A stretch of DNA of 64,000 nt from Lucinisca nassula (lineage: Eukaryota; Mollusca; Bivalvia; Lucinida; Lucinidae), in contig OY757011.1 in the NCBI GenBank assembly GCA_963580285.1, forward strand, positions 116,493,037 to 116,557,036, given 5' to 3'. Shown here piece after piece: positions 31,223 to 42,534 of the stretch. Both the position numbers and the translations under genes were made by a program. The notes under the pieces are model-generated. The model ran no database searches. It was not told the origin of the DNA and worked only from the letters and a program-made list of their open reading frames with translations. Each line of letters opens with the position of its first letter. Within the stretch, counting starts at the first letter, position 1.

Positions 31223-32774
31223 TTGTAGTGAAGATGAAAGTGTGGGACAGAGGAGAAAGAGGAAAATGAATGGAAGTTAGAAACAGAAGAAATGTCAACA
31301 CTCCCACACTCTACCGTTACCTGCTGCAAGGACAGCAGGTGTTGCCCAACTGTAAGTCAATATCAGCTGGACTCCCCAGTGACACAAGATACACATCGCC
31401 ATTGCCTCACTCAACTACCCCCGCGAAGAAAATACGGAAGAAAGAAAGAAAAACATGCCTGCCAATTTCTTCATGGTCCAACCATAAATTTCTAAATTAG
31501 TACATGTCTGCTAATAATCTTACAGAGAAGTTCTCCTAGCGGGCATATGATGTCTTAGCAACGTCGCATTGATACGACGATGCACATACGTTGTGCAGCT
31601 GCTTGGAGCTATGTTCCTTTGGGCGTCGGGACATAATCAAAGCGCCAAAGACACTGAAATGACAGATTCTATAAGATAATCATAACACTGTGAAAACTTA
31701 CAGAAAACCTATCTAAAAAGATCCTCAAATTTGGAAAAGTAGTTCTGCAATTTCCATTATATGATATGTTTGCAGATGTCTATAGACCGGTGGTATTATG
31801 AAATGCCATTCGATGTTTCAAATTGAAAGAAACCATTTACGTTTTCTGAACCAAACATTAAACTTCAAGTTTTAACAATGCTACTGTCGATAAGTAACAG
31901 TTTTTGTCTGGTCGGTTGTGGATACCTCTCCAAAAAGATACTCAATGGGAAAGAGATCGGAGGAGAAAGGCTGGCTAGCCCAGTACATGAATTCCACTTG
32001 CCTGGAGACATTTTAGTAAGAACAGCACTATGAGCCCGCGCGTAATCCTGCTCGACAAAAAAAACCCGGATTCTGAGCGTAAACAAATAAATGGAACCAC
32101 GTGAGGCCGACGCACTTGACTGATGTAACGTCTAGCTGTTCAGTTCACTTCTCAGCCATGATCTTGAATGTTCTTAATGACACTAAGCTGCGTTCGCTAA
32201 CTACATACAATAGCGCGCCACACAATTACGCTTATTCCACCCAATATATATGTCATGCTCTATTACGCACGAGTCGCCTCGGCATACCTTACACCTATAT
32301 GTCGAAACACCCCGAAACGACAACCGGCGTGGTTCACGCTGAAGTGCGATTTGTCACGGAAACGCATATCACGTCAGTCGCTAAGATGGCAATTTACGTA
32401 TTTCATGCACCAGCGTAAGTGATCCATACTGTGTAATGTCAACGTGTTATTTTTGGTCACGACAGGGACGTCTAGCTCTCAAACGTGCATCGCATAAGGG
32501 CGACGAACAGTGTCAGTGCTTATTAGTCGGTAGTTGGGACCCTTGTTTATCTACAGGTACAGTGTAGCAGCTGCCGGCGGAAATCTGTCTCGCATATGCG
32601 TTTGTCGGATGAATCGATCTTGACGTACTGACGTCGGTCTTCCGCTACATCGACGTCCACTAGCGTCTTCTGTTTATAGTAAGATGTCGCTCCAGTAGGC
32701 GATAGATCACACACATGTGGCGCCAAAAATCAGAGTCAACATCATCCACTTTACGACCAGCGTCTAACTGTCCA

Positions 32775-32926
32775 TTAGAAGCCTCCGTGGTGTAGTGGTT
32801 ATGCTACTTGTAAACCAGGAGTCGCAGGATCGATCCCAGGCTTCTCTAGACTTTTAAACCGAGGTATCGTCTCCGTATGTCCTTAGCTGTTGGTGGGACG
32901 TAAAACTCAAACACTCACTCACTCAA
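32775..32926 (+). mobile_element. tRNA-derived SINE, family S1, with 12-bp target duplication
   Basis: AGCCTCCGTGGTGTAGTGG head with A-box TGGTGTAGTGG (32788-32798) and B-box-like GGATCGATCCC (32827-32837). Tail ACTCACTCACTC. Flanks TCTAACTGTCCA (32763-32774) and TCTAACAGTCCA (32927-32938). Confidence 0.9.
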
Positions 32927-33249
32927 TCTAACAGTCCAGGGGCACGCTTACGATCCTTTAATGAAAAATGTTGCAATACGCTCTCACTTAAAAAATTAAG
33001 TTTCCTCTTTTCTAGGCACGACTTACATCACACATCAAAAGTTTAATCCTGAACATGTGGTTTCTGTCAGTACTGGTGTGAAGGTAGTACAAAGGATCGT
33101 GACCGGACTGGTAACCATACGTCACGGTTGATTGATTGAACATTTTTAGCTTAAGGGCATGGTGCCTAAGCGTGTTGGAATCATGCAATCGTTTGGTTTC
33201 AGAATCAAAGCACTGAAAGTGTTTGTGGGATGTAGGTTGGGGTAATAGT

Positions 33250-34390
33250 CCTGGGCTGAGATTTAAACTGTTTAATCTAACTCTGAAATTCCAAACAAAT
33301 AGTGAAGATTTTGATAAGAAGCGGGTTCTGCAGCGTCCGATCTTGCTCTACACTTTTTCCCAAGCTCACCCTATGATTGCAGGATAACCCTCTTCAGTCT
33401 TATGGAATACCTTGATCTCACTGCGGTTATTTTCTGCACGAAAAAAGTGTTATTCTGAGAAGTCAGTGATAGTCAAATAGATGGTAGCTCTGAATCGCTT
33501 TTCTTATTAGTAACTTCGGGTCGAATGCCTAACAATCAACCCAAACAAAGCCGCGTCGTTTGTAAGTGTTGGGTACATGTGAGTGTTATCTGTAAAATCT
33601 GCACTAGAATCAAATGTTGGATCTGGCAAACACTGTAGACTCAGTTCAAACGCCACAGAGCACGGTGCTGATCTTGTTCTACACATTTTTGCATCAGTTA
33701 CTAACATCTTGAGTTTAGACGAATCGGTCCAAGTCCCCATTAATGACCAGCCTGCATTTAGAAACAATCGGCATGAGTGTTGTCAGTGCTTTGACTTATT
33801 CACTACCTTGAGTTTATGGAGTGTACTCTTCCATCACTGGAGTTGGGCTCGTCCATTCTGCTAAATATGGCACCTAAAATTGTATCAGAGGACCTACACT
33901 GTTTGCATAGGTATCTGTACCATATTCCAGGGTTGAAAGGGTCAGCCTTTCTCGCAAAGTCTAATATACACCTAAGTTGTAACTGACCTAGACTTGACCT
34001 CGAAAGCCAGAAAACCCATTAATATTTTTGTCTGCAGCAGACTGGTCTTTAAGGATTAAATATTGATAGCACTTGATTTAAACAACACGTGTTTTGTAAT
34101 ATTAGAGCTCTCGAAAGCAGGCGAATTGTTGGTCAGTAAAGGGTTGTGATAAGCTTACTCTTTTAACCCTGTAGACCGGTGCAGACGCCGAGGTAGAAAT
34201 ACACTGTATCTATGCAAACCTTGTAGATCCTGATAAGACGGCACGTAGCTAGAACGTCTCGCCAGAATCCACATGTACACTGTTTGCCATCCTGTCAGTG
34301 AACTAATCAGAAATCCTTTTCTATAAGAATATATTTAAGGCAAGAAGAGTCCTATTTAGAAACTCAGGGATGAAAGAGTAAAACATAAAT
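33250..34390. repeat. Several diverged F/G-type MITE copies
   Basis: TCTGGCAAACACTGTAGACTC, CACTGTTTGCATAGGTATC and TACACTGTTTGCCATCC recur at about 33620, 33897 and 34270 with TTAACCC-like ends (34163). Too worn for clean boundaries; no gene seen. Confidence 0.45.
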
Positions 34391-34639
34391 ATCACCGAAA
34401 CGTGCGTAGGAAAATAGTTCCAGAGTACTGTTTTCTTTTCAGAATTCGTCTTTCTGTGCCAATTTATATTCAATCCGTATTAAGTCTCGAAAACTGAAAT
34501 ATTTTGAAAGACGTTCCATGCGGGATCGTCCTGCAAAATTAATTTTCAAGAGTTCATTTGGACTATTTTATGCAGCGAACGAACAGCGGAAGTGGAGCAA
34601 CGCGGTCCAGTACCGGAAGTAGAAATGTAGTGACAAAGA

Positions 34640-34878
34640 AACTTGATTTAAAAAATCAACTTTCAAAAATTGTGAAGTTTTTCTTATTTCTGCTCAAAAT
34701 ATAGATTGTTGGTACTCGTTAGAACCGCCTCATCGAGGCGGTTCTAACGAGTACCAATAATCTATATTTTAGAGCAGAAATAAGAAAAATAAAGATTACC
34801 CCTGTAAACCCCAGTTTTACTATATAAAAGTGGGGTTCAAGGGGGTCAAAATTATATAGGCGTGTTTTCGTGACGGTG
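34640..34878. mobile_element. Palindromic MITE, type B, left end missing
   Basis: AGATTGTTGGTACTCGTTAGAACCGCCTCATCGAGGCGG core and ATATAGGCGTGTTTTCGTGACG right end. A Penelope tail fragment (34937-35040, minus; GGCAATGATCAGAAATCGACAC) follows. Confidence 0.8.
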
Positions 34879-35554
34879 ATTATAATATTTTCTTATACTT
34901 CTAGGTGTTGGAAACTCATCGCTTCTAAAATAGAAATAAAGGCAATGATCAGAAATCGACACAATTAATCCACACCTCCCATAAGAAACACCACCAAAGC
35001 GAAACAAAACGTAAACATGTAATAACTAGACCCTATCTTTAAACACTTGTTCAAAGAGATTTGACAATAGGCCTTGTATGGTTTCATAAAATGTATGAAA
35101 TACATGTATGACGTTTTGCTGTTTCCTAGAAAAATACAAATGAAATGCCAGACCATATGCATACTGGAAATGTTGTATATGATAATAGCTTATGATCGTT
35201 CAATAAGAGATCATTTTAAAATGACAATTTGTATTGTTTTATCGCGTGTTAAATTCAGGAGTTAAAAGATTATCTCAAAAACGAGGTCATGTCATCTACC
35301 AACGATATTCATTTAGTACGAAAGTAGATAATTTCTTAGCTAGTGTTTAGAGCATTAGCTTCAAGTAATGAAAACCACCTATGCACCAAACTTAATATAA
35401 AAAAACTGGGCTATACAAGGGTATAAACCATTTTCATTCTTTATGTTCAAAAACATCGGTTGCGAGTCCTCATTATAACTGCTACCTATATTTCGATTAA
35501 ACTCACATTTTCATCAAAATAAAAATGCCAGCTCTGGAGATACAGGAGCATTAT

Positions 35555-35735
35555 GCAAACACGCCCATACAAATACATTGCCACCTTTATCGCCGAAAAA
35601 TTTAAATTTTATGATGAAAAATTGCGATATTTTTCTTATTTCTGCTAAAAAAATAGATTATGGACTCGTTAGAACCGCCTCAATAAGGGTTCAAGGGGGT
35701 CAAAATTATATAGGCGTGTTTTTGTGATACTGCCC
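35555..35735. mobile_element. Palindromic MITE, type B, internally deleted
   Basis: CAAACACGCCCATACAAATACATTG start and ATATAGGCGTGTTTTTGTGATAC end; the right half of the core is deleted (CGCCTCAATAAGGGTTCAAGG). Confidence 0.78.
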
Positions 35736-36004
35736 TAGGTCATACAGGCAAAAAAGGTAGATTAAATGAGTGTGACGCATCCTGTTACTACCACAAATAG
35801 GCCTAACGTGAACACTCGACCATGTTTACGAACCGAACTAGTTTTATAGTTAATTAAAGGAAACATTACACTGATGCATCTCGTAGTGGTTTCGGTTTCG
35901 ATGGCATCTAATATCAGATTGCGTATTATGGCAATCAGTTTGAACTGTTAGCTTTTCGGCATTTTGATACCTAATGATCGAGATATGACCCTTGTTAGCA
36001 ACAA

Positions 36005-36140
36005 AAAGTCTGGAAAAGCAACCATGGTTACCTTTGGAAACAAAGAATAAAAGAACAAGAATAAAAATACAGAGTCAAGCTTTCTTGACTATGCTAGCTA
36101 GTTTCGGCCAGTTAGGCCCCATAAGCAGCGACCCTCGTGT
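36005..36140 (-). repeat. Degenerate hammerhead unit
   Basis: GCTAGCTAGTTTCGGCCAGTTAGGCCCCATAAGCAGCGACCC: GAAAC and stem II are recognisable on the minus strand, but CTGATGA is replaced. From 35100 to 35550 and 35740 to 36000 I see nothing else. Confidence 0.5.
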
Positions 36141-36279
36141 CGATTTACCAAAATGTATTCCTACAAATCCTAGAACTGAAGATACTGATCAGATTGCTTC
36201 GTCAACTGCTCTGTATCTATACTCTTTGCAAAGATACAGCGAATCCTGATTCTTCAGGACAAGGCTTAAATGCTATGTA

Positions 36280-36720
36280 AACTGAATTATTCGAACATGG
36301 AACATCCGTGAAACTTCGATACCTCAAACACGGACGGCTAGTTCAGAATGGCTACTTCAAACTTGTGCTTGAGTCCATAAAGACTCCTTCCCATAGTTCC
36401 AGATATCAATATACAGTTAAACCTGTCATAGTGGCCCCCTCTATTAAGCAAGCAACCTGTCTTAAGCAAGCATGCATTTTGTTCCCCAAAAGGCAAATGC
36501 ATTAAAATTTACCTGTACTAAGCAAGCACCTGTCTTAAGCAAGCACATTTTCATCATTCATGAGGCGCTTGCTTAACACAGGTTGGACTGTATATAGAAT
36601 AATTTATAGAGGGTTTTTTTTTTTATTTTATCTTGAAAAGAAATGTTGTGTGTATTCTAATGAATACACAAAACATTCCTTTATTTTATACAAGGTTGAA
36701 AAGGGATTCTTCTCATTCAC
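36280..36720. mobile_element. Type C MITE split by another small MITE
   Basis: Left half with GTGAAACTTCGATACCTCAAACAC; right half with TTATCTTGAAAAGAAATGTTGTG. The inserted element is 36413-36593 (CAGTTAAACCTGTCATAGTG ... ACACAGGTTGGACTGTA) with TCTTAAGCAAGCA repeats inside. Confidence 0.65.
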
Positions 36721-36823
36721 CCAAAATATGTCTCGTTTTTTACTTATTTATTTATTTATATTTATACAATATTTTCAGAGGGTGACACTTTTAGCTCGAA
36801 AAGCCATTTTACCAAGTGGCCCT

Positions 36824-37130
36824 TAAGCCCCCGCCCATAGGGGCTTGAAGAAATATATGGGCTGCATGATGCTTCCGAGCAGAGCTGAATCTGGCCCACA
36901 CACTAGTACTGGTAAACCGCTTAGAGGATCTAAGCCTGTCCAGGAACCGCGGTGCGAGGCAGACCGTCCATGCTAATAAACCCTATTGGTTTCATTGGGC
37001 GACAGGGCTTGATATGTCATTTCATCTCAATGTCGGGTGAAAGTCCCACAAAATTGGAAGCAACGTCTCCAAAATGACCTTTACAGTGTTGATGGGGACG
37101 TTAAACCTCAAATCAAACAAGCAAACAAAT
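36824..37130 (+). mobile_element. SINE-like retroposon, family D, with exact 13-bp target duplication
   Basis: Head GCCCCCGCCCATAGGGGCTTG, body GGCGACAGGGCTTGATATG, tail CAAATCAAACAAGCAAACAAA. Flanked by ACCAAGTGGCCCT at 36811-36823 and 37131-37143. This fixes both ends of the element at about 305 bp. Confidence 0.95.
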
Positions 37131-37438
37131 ACCAAGTGGCCCTCTGTAACAACAACAATACATAAAACAAATAAAACAAACATTACATGCAAATATTCAC
37201 ATAATGTAATTTCAAACAATTGTAAGAACTGATAAATGTGTACAGGATGCAATTAGACAGACAGTACTTAACATTGGATTAAGCGTAAATGATAATTTTG
37301 CTATTTTGATATGTCAAAATGAATTTCGTTAAAATTTTAAACTTGAAAGGGAGTTAGATAGAATTTACAAATTATACATATTATGATTAGCAAAGTATCA
37401 TTGTAAATAGGATAATATATAGGTTGTGCAGTTTGATT

Positions 37439-37749
37439 TGTTTGTTTTATTTGAGGTTTAACGTCCCGGTCAACACTGTATAGGTCATTTTGGAGACGTT
37501 GCTTCCAATTTTGTGAGACTTTTACCCGACAATTTTTAATTACATTGAGATGAAACGACATCTCAAGCCCTGTCGCCCAATGAAACCAATAGGGTCTATA
37601 AGCATGGACGGTCCGACTCGGACCACTTTGCCTGGGCAGGCTTAGATCCTCTAAGCAGTTTACCAGTACTCGTGTGCGGTCGGTTTTACCTCTGCGTGGA
37701 AGCATCGTGCAGCCCATCTATTTCTTCAAGCCCCGATGGGCGGGGGCCG
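37439..37749 (-). mobile_element. SINE-like retroposon, family D, with 15-bp target duplication
   Basis: TTGTGCAGTTTGATT (37424-37438) and TTGTGCGGTTTGATT (37750-37764) flank a reversed copy. A partial S1 SINE tail (37797-37892, GAGTGAGTGAGTTTTAG) follows. Confidence 0.93.
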
Positions 37750-38057
37750 TTGTGCGGTTTGATTAATAGATAAAAAAGTGCAGTTTGATAAAATAGAGTG
37801 AGTGAGTGAGTTTTAGTTTTACGTCCCACCAACAGCTAAGGTCATACGGAGACGGGACCTCGGTTTAAAGAATCACCCGAAAGTCTTTGATAAAATAGAT
37901 AAAAATAATTTAAAGACATTGCTTTACAGATGTTTTAAATTCATTTAAGTAACTTTTTTGTTAAAGGTGGTGGCAATGAATTCCATGACCGAGAAAGACC
38001 TTTCGTTTTGCGCAGTTCTTGATATAGGGGCAGTAGCAATTACTTAGGAATATACTT

Positions 38058-38250
38058 TAACCCTTATCTTGCTGAATAATCATTTTAGCAGTACCCATTT
38101 CTGTCTATCAATCAATCAAATTACTTGATGTAATTCATTGCTACAAATTCATAAACTGAATGCCAAACAGAAGCCATCTGATCTGGATCTACACTGTTTG
38201 CAAAGATAGGGGTTGTCGTTAACAGCAAGACAAGGGTTAAAAATCCCATG
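38058..38250. mobile_element. MITE-like element, family G
   Basis: TTAACCCTTATCTTGCTGA ... CAGCAAGACAAGGGTTAA gives long terminal inverted repeats; GATCTGGATCTACACTGTTTGC inside. Confidence 0.75.
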
Positions 38251-38283
38251 GTTCAAGATACAAAATCGTAGCCACTGTGTTAC

Positions 38284-38353
38284 CTTAGAATGAAGCCACT
38301 TGCTATCAGAACGATTGTGGCAACTATGCTGCAAACGGTTACAATCCTCCAAT
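38284..38353 (-). CDS. Receptor guanylate cyclase, transmembrane exon 7
   Basis: This 70-nt exon encodes (D)WRIVTVCSIVATIVLIASGF then IL(R), a single hydrophobic helix of about 20 residues. It is exactly where the receptor crosses the plasma membrane. The acceptor is CCATTTCAG and the donor is GTAACA. Split codons at both ends (GAT, AGG) match exons 6 and 8, which places it firmly despite its small size. The intron that follows (to exon 8) is about 15 kb and holds the Penelope-like copies. Confidence 0.93.
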
Positions 38354-38391
38354 CTGAAATGGAAACACAAAAGGAGTCAGCGAATCAAAGA

Positions 38392-38482
38392 GGTTGCATT
38401 AGGCGGACAGCGAAGGCTCAGATCAGCCTGCGCATCCGCGCAGTCTGATCAGAGCCTTCGCTGTCTGCATGAATCAACAATG
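38392..38482. repeat. Hairpin related to family H
   Basis: GGACAGCGAAGGCTCAGATC and GATCAGAGCCTTCGCTGTC pair around CTGCGCATCCGCGCAG. Arm bases differ from family H in compensating pairs. Confidence 0.75.
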
Positions 38483-39009
38483 CGTGAGCCTTAGTTTATC
38501 ACTAAAGCAAGCGAGAACGATACACATTCGGCTCTTTAGTGACATTGAGTTTTTGGCATGACCGAGAGACATACTTTTCATGGCGCAGCTTATTTCATAC
38601 CCTTATTTTCTGCTTTAATCTTCGTAGAAATGAGATTTGACAATAAGCTACTTTTAGTGGGCATCGAATTCTGAAACCAACAATGTGCTTCGTCTGATGA
38701 AAATGTTTATATGTCTCATATCGGTCGTTGAATTATTTGAACACAGACCCTTTGGAAATATTGCGTCCAAATGGTGACATAAGCAGACTCTGATCATTCC
38801 ATACAAAGCTTAGGGTTGAGCAGCGTTCTGTAAATTCCATCTTCCATTGTTGATTTCTATTTACCTCAATTACAGCAAAGTTCAGAAGATTTAGGAAAGA
38901 TAGAAGTAGCTATGCCACAAAACGTCCGTGAGTGACTGTTTCTCAGTCTTCTTCGATCAATTACTATTATAACTGTATTTTCTGTTCCGTTATCTGTGTT
39001 AAATCGAGT

Positions 39010-39253
39010 ACAGTAAAATTCCTATATTAAGATTACCTTTGGGACTGTTCAAAAGTGGTCTTAAAGACCACTTTTGAACAGCCCCAAAGGTGATCTTAAA
39101 GACCACTTTTGAACAGCCCCAAAGGTGATCCCTGACCAGAAAACACTGTTTTTAGAAACCACAAAGAAAGAATAACAACGCCCTTCAAAATAAGCTTTTT
39201 AAACGAGGATTAGTCTTCATTTTAAGTGGTCTTAATAGCGGAATGTCACTGTT
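39010..39253. mobile_element. Palindromic MITE, family J, with a duplicated arm
   Basis: CAGTAAAATTCC end; arm TTTGGGACTGTTCAAAAGTGG; then AAGACCACTTTTGAACAGCC CCAAAGGTGATC occurs twice in a row. Confidence 0.83.
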
Positions 39254-39261
39254 GTTACATG

Positions 39262-39765
39262 TGATTCTTAGGGGCAAATTCTTTCCTCTCCTTTTAAGAG
39301 TGGATCCCTATTCAAAAGGGAGACAGTTTAAAACATATGTTTCCTCTCCTGAAGGTGTACCCAGTCCCTTCAAGTGCCAATAACAATTTTAGCAATTTTC
39401 AACTTTCAGATACATGCATTTTCTTATATTTTGAAGGCATGCGATTTACCTGAAGGGCAAAACCTGATTTTCTCCGAAAAATAACAGAAAACACTTCAAA
39501 AGGATAACTCTTCCGTGTGCTAAAATGGCATCTTTCTTACTTCTTAAGGGGAAAGGGAACACATGACATATTTTTCCGCCTTTTTCAAAGGGAGATAACG
39601 GGACTCCCTGTTTGCTTTTCCCTAAGCCCTGTCCCACAGAAAAAGGGGCCTACTCTTAAAGGAGCGAATTCTTTTCTTTAAGACATCTATTGACAAAGGA
39701 GACAAAATACTTTTGCAGGCGTTGTCTCCTCCCTTGAAGGTGTTCCAATTCCCCTTTAGAAGCAT
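39262..39765. mobile_element. Repeat family K, two copies
   Basis: A partial copy (39270-39385, GGCAAATTCTTTCCTCTCC...CCTGAAGGTG) and a full reverse-type copy (39532-39765, AAGGGGAAAGGGAACACATG...GGTGTTCCAATTCCCC). Confidence 0.6.
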
Positions 39766-39769
39766 TTTT

Positions 39770-40250
39770 GGTAAAACTTTGTAATATTTCTACTCCAAAC
39801 ATAGCTGATTTTTGTACTCTTAAGAACCGCTCCCATGAGGTTCTAACGAGTACCCATAGTCTATGGTTTTGAGCAAAAATAGGGAAAACAATGCATTATA
39901 AATTAACCCACTTTTCTTTATGTAAAAAGGGGTAAGGCTGGTGTCCATTACAGCTTGAAATATCATGTTAACAAGTCCGGGAAATGTACACCCTTCCAAA
40001 CCACACTTAATATAGACAAAACAGGGGTTTACAGGGGCATACATTATTTTGCTTATTTCTGCTGCAAGACATAGTTTGTGGGTACTCGTTAGAATCGCCT
40101 CATTAAGGTGGTTCTACCGAGCCCCAAACAACCTATGTTATGAGTTTAAATACGAACAATATCATACATTTCCATTGGAAAATTGACCATTTTGGGAGTA
40201 TGAAAGAATGCATTATGTCACACGAATGTGCTATCGTTATGGTTTGTTCT
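39770..40250. mobile_element. Two type A MITE copies
   Basis: Cores at 39795-39870 (worn) and 40065-40140 (GTGGGTACTCGTTAGAATCGCC...GGTGGTTCTACCGAGC); right terminus ATGTCACACGAATGTGCTATCG. Confidence 0.65.
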
Positions 40251-40439
40251 TGGCACGTGAAGATTTACAATATATCTTAACAATAATCTATTCAGTTGCC
40301 TCATTCTTTTTGACAAAAATAGCCATCAGAAGAGATGGCAAATCCCCCGACCAAAAGCCAATATAGCCTTCAGAAGATTGTTCACCAATAGAACATACAC
40401 CAGAATTAAACCAGCAATATATCACAAAAGTACCGCAGT

Positions 40440-41690
40440 TAAGGCCATCACAAAATTATACTGTCAGGGGACATAACTAAAAAACCTGAGCACTCAGAAT
40501 TGTGGTTCTTGCGAATGACATGCCTGCTTAAGCTCATGTATTTCTGTACAAAGTACCACCAGTATGTCTCAAAGGGTATTGGAGATATGGGGATCACAAG
40601 CTGGTCTTACTGTTATACTGGAAGGGTAGATAACTTAAATACCACAGCACCAACAGTTGTGGTTCTTGCACATGACACCCCTTCTGTACCTTGTATACAA
40701 TTGTGCAAAGTTCCTTCAATACATCTCAAAGGGTGTTGGATTTATTGCCTTTACAAGGTTATATTGTCAGGGGAGATTACTAAAAAACCAGAGCACCCAG
40801 AGTTGTAATTCTTGAGCATGACACACCTGCTTAACCTCGTGTACATCTGCATCAATACCACCAATATGTCTCAAAGGGTACTGGAGGTACGGAGATCACA
40901 AGGTGGTCATACCGTTTTATTGGAAGGGGAGATAACTCAAATATCATAGCACCCAGAGTTGTGGTTCTTAGGCAAGAAGTGCCGTCGCAACCTTGTATAC
41001 AATTATGCCAAGTACCATCAATATATCTCGAAGGGTATTGAAGTTATGGCCATCACAAGGTTATATTGTCAGGGGAGATAATTTAAAAACCAGGGCACCC
41101 AGAGTTGTGGTTCTTGCACGGGACACATCTGCTTAACCTCATATACAACTGTACCGAGTACCATCAATATATCTCAAAGAGTATTGGAGATATGGCCATC
41201 ACAAGGTAGTGATTCTATATTATTGGAAGGGGAGATAACTAAAAAGCCATGGCACCCAGAGTTGTGGTTCTTGTGCATGACACAGGGCCTCGGCCTTGTG
41301 AACAACTGTGCCAGGTATCATCAATATATCTTGAAGGGTATTGGAGTTATGGCCAGCACAAGGTAGCCTCTCTATTTTATTGGAAGGGGAGATAACTCAA
41401 AAACCATGACAACCAGAGTTGTGGTTCTTGTGCATGACACGCTGTCTCAGACTTGTGAACAACTGTGCCAAGAACCAACAATATATCTCAAAGGGTATTG
41501 GAGTTATGGCCATCACAAAGTAGTCATTCTATTTTATTAAAAGGGGAGATAACTAAAAAAATATGGCATCCAGAGTTCTGGTTCTTGCGCATGACAGCCG
41601 TCTCAGCCTTGTGAACAAGTGTGCCAAGAACCATCAATGAATCTCAAAGGGTATAGGAGTTATGGCCATCACAAGGTTGCGTCTACGGAC
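40440..41690. repeat. Minisatellite array, ~150-bp unit, about 8 copies
   Basis: AGGGGAGATAACT.AAAAACC, CACCCAGAGTTGTGGTTCTTG and CTCAAAGGGTATTGGAG recur about every 150 bp. Open frames inside are by-products of the repeat. Confidence 0.92.
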
Positions 41691-41790
41691 GGACGGACAC
41701 ACAGACCGACGGACGGACGGACGGACGGACGGGCGGACGCCAGGCTGATCGCTATATCCCCCGAACCTATTCTGTCGGGGGATAAAAAGG
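41685..41790. other. GGAC microsatellite and terminal hairpin of the 150-bp array
   Basis: GGAC repeats at 41685-41740, then a perfect 10-bp stem TATCCCCCGA (41755-41764) / TCGGGGGATA (41775-41784). It resembles the 3' terminal hairpin of Helitron-type elements. Confidence 0.8.
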
Positions 41791-41839
41791 TTTCGTTTGT
41801 ATAAAATCTTGTTTGTTCCTAAAGATTTATAATAATTAC

Positions 41840-41939
41840 CAAACTCATTTATGCATCTTTCTCCCTCAAAACCGCATTCGGGCTCATCTCTCGGTGGGCC
41901 ACCATTTCGCCAAGTAATTTTGTTGTACAAGTTAAGCTC
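41840..41939 (-). CDS. Receptor guanylate cyclase, juxtamembrane ectodomain exon 6
   Basis: It encodes ELNLYNKITWRNGGPPRDEP followed by ECGFEGERCINEF. The pattern I.W..GG.P..(D/E)EP.CGF....C is the juxtamembrane cysteine motif found in receptor guanylate cyclases just outside the membrane; the two cysteines usually form a disulfide. The acceptor is CTATGTTTCAG and the donor is GTAATT. The last base joins AT of the next exon to make Asp. A GGAC-rich minisatellite terminus ends only about 50 bp away on the left. Confidence 0.93.
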
Positions 41940-41974
41940 CTGAAACATAGAAGATAAATATTATTTTAATAGAG

Positions 41975-42238
41975 TCATAATGAAAACACGCCTATATAAT
42001 TTTGATCCATTAAACCCCACTTTAATATAGCAAAATTGTCATTTAAAGAGTATAAATTATTTTTCTTACACAGACACTGGTACTTTTAAGAACCGACTCG
42101 GTGTGGGCGGTTCTAACGAGTTATCACAATCTATGTTTTGAGCAGTAATACGAAAAATATCAGAATTTTTTATCCGAAATTTTTCATTTTTGGCTGAAGA
42201 ATGTTCAATATATTTGAATTGGCGTGTTTTAGTAATGG
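41975..42238. mobile_element. Palindromic MITE, type B
   Basis: GAAAACACGCCTATATAATTTTG start, TTGGCGTGTTTTAGTAATGG end, degraded core. Confidence 0.78.
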
Positions 42239-42249
42239 GCGCTCTGCTA

Positions 42250-42512
42250 ACATCACGAAAATACGCCTATATAATTTTGCCCCCCCCCTTGAACCCCACT
42301 TTTATATTGTAAAACTGGTGCATACTGGGGTAATCCTTATTTTTCTTATTTCTGCCCTAAATTTTAGATTGTAGGATCTCGTTAGAACCGCCTCGATGTA
42401 CCCACAATCTATATTTTGAGCAGAAATAAGAAAAATATCACAGTTTTTCATCTTAATATTTTTTTCGGCGTTAAAATTTACAAGGTATTAGTAAAGGCAT
42501 GTTTTCATACAT
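42250..42512. mobile_element. Palindromic MITE, type B
   Basis: CATCACGAAAATACGCCTATAT start and AAGGCATGTTTTCATAC end; the second arm of the core is shortened. Confidence 0.8.
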
Positions 42513-42534
42513 CGCCAAAGAAACTTTGTTAGAT

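Noticed and set aside
31865..32086. 73-codon minus-strand frame with DYARAHSAV
   Set aside because: No family recognised, and phase does not fit the host gene between exons 7 and 8, which already join exactly.
32101..32418. 105-codon plus-strand frame
   Set aside because: No recognisable domain, no splice context, no counterpart elsewhere in the window.
32780..32840. tRNA gene
   Set aside because: A- and B-box-like sequences are present, but no acceptor stem or anticodon arm forms, and the element has a SINE body, tail and target duplication.
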